Source of the DNA: Candidatus Nomurabacteria bacterium | GTDB lineage: Bacteria > Patescibacteriota > Saccharimonadia > Saccharimonadales > UBA7683 | Direction of reading: 5' to 3' | NCBI GenBank assembly: GCA_020631865.1 | Contig: JACKGS010000001.1 | Span: 186,001 to 250,000 of the forward strand | Length of the DNA stretch: 64,000 bases | Part shown: piece by piece, positions 19,226-27,882 of the stretch | Numbering within the stretch: the first letter of the stretch is position 1 | How the letters are laid out: each line of letters begins with the position of its first letter | Made by a program: the position numbers and the translations under genes | The notes under the pieces: generated by a model | The model's database searches: none | Told to the model about the DNA's origin: nothing | The model's input: the letters and a program-made list of their open reading frames with translations, nothing else

Positions 19226-20590
19226 TCAATGTGGGCTTTGTTTTATATAATTATTTGCAAATATCAAAGAGATTGAACTCCCGCCATCACCAAAGTTCAT
19301 ACGTACATCACCTCCCAGTATTGACATGATCTGACTAGCTACGTATAAACCTATTCCATTAATCTCCTGAGTAACGCCTTTGTCATCCTGGCTATCTTTA
19401 TTATTACCCAAGGTTACTCTTCCACTCACAGAGCTAATGGTAATTGATGAATTTGAAAGACTGTGATCACTAGTTATCGTGACTACAGTTTGCTTCTTTG
19501 CAACACTCAAGATACTTTCAAATACTTCAGAAAGAGCGATTGATAGAAGTGCATAATCCTGAACAACACTAGGCTGTATATTTGCAGCGCCTATTCTATG
19601 AAAATACTCCACCTGCAACCCTAGTTTATTTAGATTGTCTTGATACTTTCTAAACATTGACTCGATCAGCTCCTCTACATTAAGTAACTTTACTTCAGAT
19701 TGTATGGTTCTGTTTTCAATGTTATTCAACAGATGTAGCCGCTCCATAACTTTATCTAGTGTTTCAGTTTGCTTTCTTATCACTAGGCCATCCGATTCTG
19801 ACACAAAAAGACTTAGATCCCTTCTTAAATTTTCAAAATCTGCAGTAATTATCTTAACTGCCAACGATATCATGTGATCTCTTTCGGAATCTATATTCCG
19901 TTGCGACTTCAATGCAGCCTCATCATGTGCAATCAATCTATCTGATGTACGTTTATATAAACTAGCTACAAAAGTAATAATTGTAGCCACCAAAAATGCC
20001 ATACTCTGAAGTATAATCACCCCTAACGTTATATCAATCAAATCCAAAGATGCCAAAATCGAATCTATAATTACCATTACGAAAATCGTACTCGCTAATA
20101 CACCTACAGTTGTAACTGACCGATAAAAAGGAACAAGATCTACTGACTCCAAACTAACACTAAAGCTTGTACGTTGTAACTCAGATACGATATTTTTAAC
20201 ACGAGTTTGCGCCACCTCTAAACCCTCAATTAATGTTTTGGTGTTTTCAGAGCTTAACTTACCTGATTCTGCCAGATCTTCAACCTCACTCCGTATCAGC
20301 TCAAGGGGTGTTGTAAGTTTTTTTTTCAATGATACCAGAAAGTCATTTTTTTGCTGTAAAAACCACTTATGATCAGCGACAGACTTCTTTAGATCTTTAT
20401 GCCTCTTGGCACCTAAGTATGCATTTAACATATTAGTTAGAGCAAAAAATAATGGGACTAGTAACGTCAAAAAAGGTACGGTCATATTGTCACTACTCGT
20501 TAGAAACCCACCTCCTGCAGGCTGAGTTTGCCCAAGTATTTGTATGCCTACGTTACTTATTTGCGTTAATTGATTAAAAATTTCTATCAC
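19226..20590 (-). CDS. Membrane protein with degenerate histidine-kinase-like domains
   Basis: 454 residues. Membrane segments lie at about 38-60, 165-190 and 192-215. After the first, NDFLVSLKKKLTTPLELIRS has the outline of a HisKA helix, but the phospho-histidine position is lysine. A second helix pair (DHMISLAVKIITADFENLRR) also lacks histidine. The C-terminal part ends as an ATPase domain does (GIGLYVASQIMSILGGDV), while the N box (SEVFESILSVAKKQ) and G1 box have lost their key residues. I infer a pseudokinase or a dimerising sensor that does not autophosphorylate. It sits between the ABC permease and the giant surface protein. Confidence 0.55.
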   Translation of the reverse strand: MIEIFNQLTQISNVGIQILGQTQPAGGGFLTSSDNMTVPFLTLLVPLFFALTNMLNAYLGAKRHKDLKKSVADHKWFLQQKNDFLVSLKKKLTTPLELIRSEVEDLAESGKLSSENTKTLIEGLEVAQTRVKNIVSELQRTSFSVSLESVDLVPFYRSVTTVGVLASTIFVMVIIDSILASLDLIDITLGVIILQSMAFLVATIITFVASLYKRTSDRLIAHDEAALKSQRNIDSERDHMISLAVKIITADFENLRRDLSLFVSESDGLVIRKQTETLDKVMERLHLLNNIENRTIQSEVKLLNVEELIESMFRKYQDNLNKLGLQVEYFHRIGAANIQPSVVQDYALLSIALSEVFESILSVAKKQTVVTITSDHSLSNSSITISSVSGRVTLGNNKDSQDDKGVTQEINGIGLYVASQIMSILGGDVRMNFGDGGSSISLIFANNYIKQSPH

Positions 20591-20636
20591 TTACTTTAAT
20601 CCATCTTAAAATGCTTATCGTTAGTATTTTATCATC

Positions 20637-21866
20637 TTAAGTATGGTCTGTCTGTAGCGCACTTACGACCTCTGCTCTAGACGCCTTTATAGCAGGGCCT
20701 GTACCAAAAATAAATCCAACTATTGCGGATAATCCTAGAGCAAACACAATCAACCTAGGCTCAATAATTGGCTGAATTGGTACAAAGTATTTAATAATAA
20801 AGCTCGCTACAACCGACAATATCACCCCGATCAATCCGCCCACCAAGGTCATCATAATTGCCTCGACAGAAAACTGCCAAAATATATTTTTTGAAGTAGC
20901 CCCTACAGTCTTTCTAATACCGATTTCTTTGGTTCTATCCGTGACAGCAACAATCATGACATTCATAATGCCTATACCACTCATAATCACCGCAATGACT
21001 GCAATTACAAATATGAGACTTGATAAAATGGCAAGTACTGTTTTTGTGCTACCAAGAACTTCATCTTGAGACTGAACTTTATATTCCTTATCCTGATCAA
21101 ATCTTTTTAAACTATCGGTAATCATCTGTTTTGCTGAAGTAACATTATCCACTTTATTAACCTTGGTTAAAATCGCTGAGTATAGAAACTTTGTTGTATT
21201 ATCACTTTCTACAGAAAACGGAACTAAAAGGATGTTGTCCGGGTTGCCCTGCGTCATACTCTCATTATTAGACGAACCTTCTTTTAAAACTCCGGATACT
21301 CTGAGTTTAATATTTTTGTATTCAAGTATTTTTCCAACAGCATTTTTATCATCAGAAAGTAATGATTTTTTTGTAGCCGAACCAATCACCACATCCAATA
21401 CACTACTATTATCATCTGATTCCCTAAAGAATCCCCCTGATTCAAACTCGAGATTACGGATCTCTGGATAGTTATCATTTGTGGCAATAATATAATTAGG
21501 TGTAGTTATTCTGTCTTTATATTTAACCTCTCCAGATAGATATTTTATAGGCGCAGTCTCTACGATATGATCAGTATTTTTTACAATATCGATCTCATCT
21601 ATGGTGAGTACTGATTTTTTATTTTGAGCCAATAACGAACTCGCTGGATCACCAGATTCCGATGTATTACTGTTCACAAATACCGAAAGGACATCTGGAC
21701 CAAGCTGATTCATTTCCGCAGTCACCTGCTCACGCACGCCCTCTCCGACGGCAATCAATGTTATGATCAAGAATAACCCCATTGCAATACCCAATATAGT
21801 TAACACTGATCTATATCCAGCAGACTTAATTCCTAGATACGATGCGACTACATACCTTCTAAACAT
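20637..21866 (-). CDS. MacB/FtsX-type ABC transporter permease
   Basis: 409 residues. MacB topology: an N-terminal membrane helix (SVLTILGIAMGLFLIITLIAV), a ~220-residue extracytoplasmic core domain, then three C-terminal helices (LSSLIFVIAVIAVIMSGIGI; IMMTLVGGLIGVILSVVASF; LIVFALGLSAIVGFIFGTGP). The coupling motif TDRTKEIGIRKTVGAT is the FtsX-family signature. It overlaps the ATPase gene by 8 bases and forms the exporter with it. Homologues export peptides, antibiotics or lipoproteins; the substrate is unknown here. Confidence 0.88.
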   Translation of the reverse strand: MFRRYVVASYLGIKSAGYRSVLTILGIAMGLFLIITLIAVGEGVREQVTAEMNQLGPDVLSVFVNSNTSESGDPASSLLAQNKKSVLTIDEIDIVKNTDHIVETAPIKYLSGEVKYKDRITTPNYIIATNDNYPEIRNLEFESGGFFRESDDNSSVLDVVIGSATKKSLLSDDKNAVGKILEYKNIKLRVSGVLKEGSSNNESMTQGNPDNILLVPFSVESDNTTKFLYSAILTKVNKVDNVTSAKQMITDSLKRFDQDKEYKVQSQDEVLGSTKTVLAILSSLIFVIAVIAVIMSGIGIMNVMIVAVTDRTKEIGIRKTVGATSKNIFWQFSVEAIMMTLVGGLIGVILSVVASFIIKYFVPIQPIIEPRLIVFALGLSAIVGFIFGTGPAIKASRAEVVSALQTDHT

Positions 21867-22602
21867 CTGCTGTTCCTTCTGTTATTTTACCGCCACTCAC
21901 AAAAATCCTCCTGTCGGCCATTTCCGCCAATACCTCATCATGCGTAACCATCACTACGGTTGTTCCTTTATGATTCAGCGTCCGCAGCAGTTGCATAACC
22001 TCTCTGGCTGAAGCCGGGTCCAAATTACCGGTAGGTTCATCGGCTAAAATAATCGGTGGGCTATTAATCAGCGCTCTTGCAATAGCAACACGCTGAGCCT
22101 GTCCACCAGAAAGCTGATGGGGCTTAATATTAGCCTTGTCGGAAAGACCCATCTGTCTCAAAAGATTCAACGCCAAGCCATTTAGGGTTTTTTTTGAAAC
22201 ATGTTGATATGCCATAGCTAATTCAATGTTTTGTTGCACCGTATATCTATCAAGTAAATTAAAGTTCTGAAATATAAATCCAAATTTGTTTTTTCTTAAT
22301 GCGGCTTTTTTAGTGCTGGACAATCTACTTACATCCTCTGTGCCAATAAAATACTTTCCTGAACTTGGGCTATCTAATAATCCTAGTATATTAAGAAGGG
22401 TTGATTTCCCCGAACCAGATTGACCAGTAATGGCGATGAATTCTCCTGAGTCAATCTTTAAATTAACATCCGAAAGAGCATCGACAACAGAACCATCAAC
22501 CTCAAAGGAACGTGAAATAAACTCTAATTGAAGTGAACCAACCTGACCATACTCAGATCCAAATACTCTCTGGTTATTTGATTTACCACTGATGCTATCC
22601 AT
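21859..22602 (-). CDS. MacB/LolD-type ABC transporter ATPase
   Basis: 247 residues with all ABC motifs: Walker A TGQSGSGKSTLLNIL, Q-loop FIFQNFNLLDRYTV, signature LSGGQAQRVAIARAL, Walker B PPIILADEPTGNLDP, and the H-loop VMVTHDEV. The sequence class is LolD/MacB/FtsE-like. It precedes the permease and overlaps it, so the two are coupled. The kinase-like and giant surface genes follow on the same strand. Confidence 0.92.
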   Translation of the reverse strand: MDSISGKSNNQRVFGSEYGQVGSLQLEFISRSFEVDGSVVDALSDVNLKIDSGEFIAITGQSGSGKSTLLNILGLLDSPSSGKYFIGTEDVSRLSSTKKAALRKNKFGFIFQNFNLLDRYTVQQNIELAMAYQHVSKKTLNGLALNLLRQMGLSDKANIKPHQLSGGQAQRVAIARALINSPPIILADEPTGNLDPASAREVMQLLRTLNHKGTTVVMVTHDEVLAEMADRRIFVSGGKITEGTADV

Positions 22603-22707
22603 AATACTTATGTTTATTTTAACACGATAAAAGCTATTCGTGCAGAAATCTTACACAAGCAAAAATCCATCGGCCTCAGTGCCAGGATTAGACTAAGACT
22701 ATCTTAC

Positions 22708-23913
22708 CTAGCGTGAGATAAAAGTAAGTGCATGTCCAATTTTACCGGCTCGTCCAGCTCGTCCAACCCTATGAGTATAGTCTTCGTAGGTTTGTGGTAT
22801 AGCGTAGTTAATAACATGAGTGATATCAGAAACATCTATTCCCCTAGCCGCCACATCGGTTGCAACAAGAATATCGATATCTGACTTCTTAAACTTATGT
22901 AAAGCACGTTGGCGCTGCCCCTGACTTTTGCCTCCATGTATTGCGTCTGTAGCAAATCCACGATCAGCTAGCTCTTGATTTAGTCGCTCAACACTACGTT
23001 GGGTTTCATCAAAGATAATTACCTTTTTTACATTATCGCTAACCAAAGCTTCGTGTAACTTTTCAATCTTGTCATTCTTATCAGAAAAATGCACTACATT
23101 CTGGTGTACGTTGTCACTTGTATCACTAGTCTTGACAGAGACGGTTACGGGTTCAGTTGAGAATGTTGAAATCAATTTTCTAACTCTATCATCCATGGTG
23201 GCAGAAAAGAAGAATGACTGACGAGGTGTTTTTAAATTATCTAAAATAAATTGCATATCTGGCAAGAATCCCATATCTAACATACGATCAACTTCATCTA
23301 AAACTACCTGGTCAAACGTTGAAAGGTGCAATGTTCCACGCTCTAGATGATCTTTAATACGACCGGGTGTGCCGATAACGACACGTGGCTTCAGTCGTAA
23401 ATCACGCAGCTGAGGCCCCATGGGAGTTCCGCCAATCAATAAAACACCAAATAGCCCACTATTCTTAGCAATTGAGCGCATTTCTTCTTCAATTTGCTGA
23501 GCAAGCTCACGCGTTGGTGCTACGATCAATGCTTTACTATGCGGATTTTTGAGTAATTTATTTAAAACAGGTACAGAAAATGCAGCAGTTTTACCGGTAC
23601 CGGTATTTGCAATTCCAATTACATCGCTTCCGCCTAGACCCAGTGGAATTGTTTGATCTTGAATTGGTGAAGGAATCTCGTACCCCTTGGCGTGTAGATT
23701 GTCTTTAATCAATTGATGCGCATTAAAGTCTGAGAAATTATGAGTAGATTCATATTTTTCCTCTTCTTTAAATGTCGCCTCGCGTACAAATTTAGCCGGA
23801 TCAATATATTGACCACGACCCTTAACCATATTACGAGTCTTGTTTCGATTATTAGATCGAAACCTATTATTTCCGCCGAAACTACGTCGGCGAGCTTGTG
23901 AATTGTAAGGCAT
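22708..23913 (-). CDS. DEAD-box family RNA helicase with DEVD motif II
   Basis: 401 residues. An Arg/Asn-rich N-terminal tail (about 1-35) precedes the Q motif (IPSPIQDQT). Then come motif I ANTGTGKTAAF, Ia APTRELAQQ, Ib GTPGRIKDH, motif II VLDEVDRMLDMGF, III FFFSATMDD, V ATDVAARGIDV and VI HRVGRAGRAGK. Motif II reads DEVD instead of DEAD, a tolerated variant since both acidic residues remain. No long C-terminal extension. It probably remodels mRNA or ribosomal RNA. The upstream leader is long and structured (see 23914-24050). Confidence 0.92.
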   Translation of the reverse strand: MPYNSQARRRSFGGNNRFRSNNRNKTRNMVKGRGQYIDPAKFVREATFKEEEKYESTHNFSDFNAHQLIKDNLHAKGYEIPSPIQDQTIPLGLGGSDVIGIANTGTGKTAAFSVPVLNKLLKNPHSKALIVAPTRELAQQIEEEMRSIAKNSGLFGVLLIGGTPMGPQLRDLRLKPRVVIGTPGRIKDHLERGTLHLSTFDQVVLDEVDRMLDMGFLPDMQFILDNLKTPRQSFFFSATMDDRVRKLISTFSTEPVTVSVKTSDTSDNVHQNVVHFSDKNDKIEKLHEALVSDNVKKVIIFDETQRSVERLNQELADRGFATDAIHGGKSQGQRQRALHKFKKSDIDILVATDVAARGIDVSDITHVINYAIPQTYEDYTHRVGRAGRAGKIGHALTFISR

Positions 23914-24050
23914 AAAAAAGAATCCTTTGCTTATTAGTTGTATTAATACCTTGATTGTTTCTAGATTGAACCAAGGAATTAACTTCTAACAAACCTGGAT
24001 TCTTTTAGAACAATGCCAATAATTGTAGCACAATAGTTAGCGTAAGTCAA
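23914..24050 (-). promoter_or_regulatory. Promoter and long structured leader of the RNA helicase gene
   Basis: TTGACT (24045-24050) and TACAAT (24022-24027) are 17 bases apart, putting the start near 24015 and leaving a leader of about 100 bases. The leader begins with AAAAGAATCC (23997-24006 as complement) and ends with its perfect 10-base complement GGATTCTTTT (23916-23925), just before the ATG. The second arm includes the AAGGA ribosome binding site. The pairing would mask translation initiation, and the T-run after it also resembles a terminator. Cold-shock or helicase-mediated autoregulation is an inference. Confidence 0.5.
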
Positions 24051-24094
24051 TTGAAACGTAATAATCTTTAGATACACTTCAATAAAGTTTTTGA

Positions 24095-24763
24095 TTATTC
24101 ATTTCCTGATATTAATGTACTACCTGAACTTGTTATTTCACTCAAATATCCCAATGTTGCTTGCAGTCCTTTACCAGCAGCGCCAATCTCACAAATATTT
24201 GCCATTAATTTCAACTGGTTTGCCTTGTACAGTTCACTATCATCTTCCATTGCTGCAGCTAGGCCATTAAATCCAAGTGTCATACCCTGAAGTAGCATAG
24301 CTTGTTTTCCTGCAGATGTTGGATGTAATTCCGCACCATTTAATCTACCAACCCCGGTTATAGCAATATTGGCAATATTTTGTGCCAGTATGTGCTTGGC
24401 TGTTGCTCTCGATATTATATCTTTCTTAACAAAAACTGAAACGATTCCAGCCATTGCAAGCTTATCAATTGTTGCATCAACCGCCTCCCCCAAAGGACTC
24501 TTCGTACCAGTTTTATCTGCAACAATACCATCAATTATATCGATTGCACGACCTATACCCACCTTTCGAATGCCTCTCTTCATTTCATCTCCACGATAGA
24601 TATCAACTAACCCAGATACCACAAACAGACCACCTGTAACAGATAGGATGTTTCCTGGTGTAATTGTTCCGTTGGTCTTAGACGCAATCTTCTGTATCTT
24701 ACTCAGCTTAGGCAAGTTTGGTTTTGCCCAATCTGCAACACCTTCAACTCTATGTAGATTCAT
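24095..24763 (-). CDS. CDP-alcohol phosphatidyltransferase-like protein with altered motif
   Basis: 222 residues. The stretch from IIDGIVADKTG to LGEAVDATIDK matches the family motif DG-x2-AR-x8-G-x3-D-x3-D in every spacing, but the AR is AD. All metal-binding aspartates are kept. Short hydrophobic helices (NILSVTGGLFVVSGLVDI; MAGIVSVFVKKDI; NIANIAITGVG) surround it. The family transfers phospho-alcohols from CDP-diacylglycerol in phospholipid synthesis. The arginine loss could change substrate or abolish activity. No lipid gene is adjacent. Confidence 0.6.
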   Translation of the reverse strand: MNLHRVEGVADWAKPNLPKLSKIQKIASKTNGTITPGNILSVTGGLFVVSGLVDIYRGDEMKRGIRKVGIGRAIDIIDGIVADKTGTKSPLGEAVDATIDKLAMAGIVSVFVKKDIISRATAKHILAQNIANIAITGVGRLNGAELHPTSAGKQAMLLQGMTLGFNGLAAAMEDDSELYKANQLKLMANICEIGAAGKGLQATLGYLSEITSSGSTLISGNE

Positions 24764-24793
24764 AAATACTCCTATATTGTGTCATGTTACAAT

Positions 24794-25282
24794 ATGAAGC
24801 AGGATATGAAAAGGAGGGGCGTTATTAAGAAGTCTAAAAAACGATCATTAAAAAAAATCATGCTAGTACCACTAATCCTAGTGATGATTTTAGTTATTTG
24901 GCAAATTTTTAACACATTTATCAAAAAAGCTCCTGAACCTAAAACACAGTTAACTAAAATGAAATATACCGACAGCATTACGCCAACTGCTTACGGTAAT
25001 TTTCTAGCTAATGCACTAAATAGCTTCTACAAAGGCGGCAGTACTAACGGTAAAAAGATCAAGGCATATCATTACTACCCAACTACTAATGATCTAAAGA
25101 ATAAAAACTGGACTAAAAAGAACCTGCCTCTGGGCACAAAAGTCGAGCAACTAATCACTAGTTCAAAACTTGTATATAAACCCGAAGGGTGCCGCCAAGA
25201 CAAACCCTCAGGACCCAAGAATGCATGTACTAGCTATAAAATCATAACTAATGGCTCAGTTACTCACGATAGTACTAAATAA
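24794..25282 (+). CDS. Small membrane-anchored protein, unknown function
   Basis: About 162 residues from ATG 24794 (an upstream GTG at 24779 and an ATG at 24809 are alternatives). A very basic N-terminus (KKSKKRSLKKI) precedes one membrane helix (IMLVPLILVMILVIWQIF), and the rest lies outside (PEPKTQLTKMKYTDSI, with two cysteines near the end in GCRQDKP and NACTSYK, a likely disulphide). The outside region resembles no family I know. It is divergent from the CDP-alcohol gene by about 30 bases. Confidence 0.55.
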   Translation: MKQDMKRRGVIKKSKKRSLKKIMLVPLILVMILVIWQIFNTFIKKAPEPKTQLTKMKYTDSITPTAYGNFLANALNSFYKGGSTNGKKIKAYHYYPTTNDLKNKNWTKKNLPLGTKVEQLITSSKLVYKPEGCRQDKPSGPKNACTSYKIITNGSVTHDSTK

Positions 25283-25304
25283 CAGTATTGATGGTCATTT
25301 ACTT

Positions 25305-27113
25305 CTAGCGTTTACGCAATAACCATAAACCTGTCTTCATAATCACTAGTATGGCTCCGGTTCCTGCCGTAGCTAGAGTTACAGCCTTTGGCGTATCACC
25401 CGCAATACCTGTTTTTCCCACACCGGGAACAATGCTTTCTTCCTCTTCAACACCTTCTGGTAAATACTCCTCGTCAACTACATATTCGTCATCATTATTT
25501 TGATCTACTGGTAATAAAGTAATCGTTACATTAGATGCCGCGCAAGCACCGCCAGGACCAGTAGCGTTAAGGGTGTATGTTGCAGATGTAATATTGCTTG
25601 GAGGAGTTACAGTTAATGTACCTGAGTTTGGTGGAATGGTTAGGTTTTGGGTTACTCCAGGTCCGGTGATGGTTCCGCTTGTAGCACCTGTTACTGTCCA
25701 GCTGAGAGTAGCACTTGCTCCTGCACTAATAGAGCTAAGGGATGAAGTAAGCGAGCATGTAGCAACACTTGCAGCAGGTGTAATTGTAATAGTTACAGAG
25801 GAAGGGGTACAAGCACCGCCAGGACCAGTAGCGTTAAGGGTGTATGTTGCAGATGTAATATTGCTTGGAGGAGTCATAGTAATCGTGCCCCCATTTGGTG
25901 GAGTTACGGTCTGTGCACCAGAAATTCCAGGCCCAGACAGGGTTACTGTTGTGGCATCCGTTGCAACCCATGTAAGTATTACTGAACCACCAGCTGTAAT
26001 TGATGATAGATTAGAAGTTAGAGAACATGACGGTACCACGGAATTACCACAAACTGGACCATTCTCAAAGCTATCTTCATCTTCATTGTTATTACCGTAA
26101 CTTACGCAGTACTGCCCGTTATTATCTATTCCAGCAAGATCAATTAACACATCACCGTTATAAGTTGTAGCATCAAATCTGCTGTCACTTTCAAGTACTA
26201 TATTTGGAATCGCAAAGTTAATTATAGAATTATCCGTTGTTAAGTTAATGAATTCAAGCTGATCGTTTGTTAAAGCGCCGCCGGAAATTGTAAATGTGTT
26301 ATCTATACTTTGATTATTTTCATTATTATTTAGGTAGAATAGGATTTTTCCATCTTGTTCAACCTCGACATCGGACTGCCCGAACATACTATCCACCAAA
26401 CTGTCATTTCCGCCAGATTCATGCTGACCCGCAACTAGCAAGCTCATCCCCGTCCCAACCCTACCACTAATTATTCTTGTGATCCCAGTGTAATCCGAAG
26501 GATCAGTGATAGAAGAACTTAAATATACTTCAGTATCAGGATCAACATCAATGATCAACTCGCCATCTCCAGTAATCTGGCCCCCTATGCCGATCCATCC
26601 ATCTGGCCCATCTGGGTTAGCTCCATTGCTTCGTAGCTGACCATTTCCTGTCAAAGTAACGATATTTCCATTTAGATCAAACGGATATGCTGCAATCATA
26701 ACATTATGTATTTCTATGTCAGTTCCGATAGTAAAATTAGCATGAATATTACTACCTTCTGCCTCTGAAGTTATATCACCATTAACAGTAATTACAGCTG
26801 GTGTTACAGGCATAGTAGCCTCGTGGGTACCGACACCAGTCATCGATATCGAATTAACTTCTATATCGATATCTGCAATTGAGGCACAGCCCGACAAGTC
26901 GCTACAAGGAAAAACTAAATCATCACCGTCGACGGGCAGCGTGTCATTATCCCAGTTAATAGCATTACTCCAACCAGCGGAAGTCCCACCATCACCGTCC
27001 CAGGTGACCGTTGCAGCAAGCACCTTGGTGCTATTAAGCAAAATATTAATGCTCAATACGCCAAATATTACAAACAAGAACCGAGTGATATTTTTTATTT
27101 TCATTTTTTTCAT
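25305..27113 (-). CDS. Secreted surface protein with two Ig-like repeats and C-terminal anchor
   Basis: About 602 residues from the ATG at 27113. Start chosen because MKKMKIKNITRFLFVIFG makes a good signal peptide, cleaved near VLAA/TVTW. The N-terminal part is autotransporter-like beta-helix (VTWDGDGGTSAGWSNAINWD). Two near-identical ~95-residue domains beginning CSLTSNLSSITAGGSV and CSLTSSLSSISAGASA follow. The C-terminus has VPGVGKTG, a hydrophobic helix and LLRKR, shaped like a sortase-type sorting signal. It shares the N-terminal module with the gene at 39192. It is probably displayed on the cell surface for host contact. Confidence 0.7.
   Translation of the reverse strand: MKKMKIKNITRFLFVIFGVLSINILLNSTKVLAATVTWDGDGGTSAGWSNAINWDNDTLPVDGDDLVFPCSDLSGCASIADIDIEVNSISMTGVGTHEATMPVTPAVITVNGDITSEAEGSNIHANFTIGTDIEIHNVMIAAYPFDLNGNIVTLTGNGQLRSNGANPDGPDGWIGIGGQITGDGELIIDVDPDTEVYLSSSITDPSDYTGITRIISGRVGTGMSLLVAGQHESGGNDSLVDSMFGQSDVEVEQDGKILFYLNNNENNQSIDNTFTISGGALTNDQLEFINLTTDNSIINFAIPNIVLESDSRFDATTYNGDVLIDLAGIDNNGQYCVSYGNNNEDEDSFENGPVCGNSVVPSCSLTSNLSSITAGGSVILTWVATDATTVTLSGPGISGAQTVTPPNGGTITMTPPSNITSATYTLNATGPGGACTPSSVTITITPAASVATCSLTSSLSSISAGASATLSWTVTGATSGTITGPGVTQNLTIPPNSGTLTVTPPSNITSATYTLNATGPGGACAASNVTITLLPVDQNNDDEYVVDEEYLPEGVEEEESIVPGVGKTGIAGDTPKAVTLATAGTGAILVIMKTGLWLLRKR
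25543..25607 (-). repeat. 65-base direct repeat, copy 1 (inside surface protein)
   Basis: This stretch is identical to 25810-25874, 267 bases away in frame. It encodes the same ends of the two Ig-like domains (PPSNITSATYTLNATGPGG). Exact identity at the DNA level means recent duplication or gene conversion, and it could allow domain number to change. Confidence 0.85.
25810..25874 (-). repeat. 65-base direct repeat, copy 2 (inside surface protein)
   Basis: Second copy of the repeat at 25543-25607. The sequence on either side is similar but not identical, so the 65-base core is the most recently homogenised part of the two domains. Confidence 0.85.
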
Positions 27114-27138
27114 TTTTTCTTTTATTGTTACAATATCT

Positions 27139-27166
27139 AATATAAGCATAATCTAGACAATGTCAA
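27139..27166 (-). promoter_or_regulatory. Promoter of the surface protein gene
   Basis: TTGACA (27161-27166) and TATATT (27139-27144) with a 16-base spacer on the minus strand. The transcript would start near 27132, about 20 bases before the chosen ATG. Confidence 0.5.
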
Positions 27167-27235
27167 GCCTATTATCAATTTTTCTTTAATTATCTAAGTT
27201 TCAATATTGCTTTAAATAGGATGTAGTTTAGTAAA

Positions 27236-27263
27236 CTAAAAAAAAAGCGACCCAAAAGTCGCT
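27236..27263 (-). terminator. Rho-independent terminator after tmRNA
   Basis: On the minus strand AGCGAC, a short loop and GTCGCT form a stem followed by a run of nine T. It lies about 14 bases past the CCA end of the tmRNA. Confidence 0.8.
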
Positions 27264-27276
27264 AATATCATTGATA

Positions 27277-27671
27277 TGGTGGAGATGGCGGGTATCGCAC
27301 CCGCGTCCAAAAAGTAACATCTGGCCTTCTACGTGTGTAGTTTATTCTAAAATTTACAATCTTAGTTATCAAGAACAAACAAAAATTAACTTCAGATTGA
27401 TATCAGAAAAATCTCGCAACTTATGCTGATATACCACAAGTTACAAAGCTCGATAAATATGACACCGGCAAAGCTTTATCAAGCGTCAAGCTACCGATGG
27501 CCCTAGATTAAACTAGTGCTGGCGCGAAAGCAGAAACAGTAAAGATACTCTTTACTGAAGCTACAAATCGCTGTGCAAATGTGTTTGCAGTTAAAGAAGT
27601 AAGTAATGCTTACAAATCAACACGCTGGACAGATTGTTAAGATTCTCTTTGTCTAAAGCTATGTCATCCCC
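27277..27671 (-). ncRNA. ssrA: Transfer-messenger RNA (tmRNA)
   Basis: The 5' end GGGGATG pairs over seven positions (one G-U) with CATCTCC before ACCA, building the alanine-tRNA-like acceptor. The T-arm reads CGGGTGCGATACCCG and the CCA is encoded. The resume codon GCA is at 27588-27586, preceded by TTTAACT, as in other tmRNAs. The tag reads ANTFAQRFVASVKSIF then TVSAFAPALV, stop TAA at 27508. Length about 395 bases, one-piece form. It rescues stalled ribosomes. The tag ends ALV rather than LAA, and at 26 residues is long. Confidence 0.88.
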
Positions 27672-27798
27672 GTATAGACGTCGGCGCACCGAACTCGTGT
27701 TTTCATATTACAAGAACTCGACGTAGCGCAGTATGCTTGATATGCTCCTTATCGAAACAAAAAATTATCATAGTTTTTCAATATGATAAAGCACACTA

Positions 27799-27875
27799 AT
27801 GGGATACGTCATCCCATAATTTTATTATAGCATAACCGTCAATATATTGCAATATTTGCAAATACGTTGTATGCT
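27799..27875. promoter_or_regulatory. Divergent promoters sharing one palindromic -35 (tmRNA / hypothetical gene)
   Basis: The palindrome TTGCAA at 27847-27852 can serve as -35 in both directions. Leftward it is 17 bases from TATAAT (complement of 27824-27829); rightward it is 17 bases from TATGCT (27870-27875). The leftward transcript would start at about 27817, exactly where a perfect hairpin (ATGGGAT-GACGT-ATCCCAT, 27799-27817) begins. The rightward start would be about 27882, next to the ATG at 27883. About 125 bases between this hairpin and the tmRNA 5' end (27672-27798) carry no gene that I can see and are probably removed in processing. Confidence 0.5.
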
Positions 27876-27882
27876 ACTTAGC

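Noticed and set aside
24811..24819. AAGGAGGGG as the ribosome binding site of the gene at 24794
   Set aside because: No in-frame start codon lies at a suitable distance after it; it is within the basic N-terminal codons.
25573..26100. Long plus-strand frame opposite the Ig repeats of the surface protein
   Set aside because: A shadow of the Thr/Ser/Pro-rich repeats on the other strand, with no signal or ribosome binding site.
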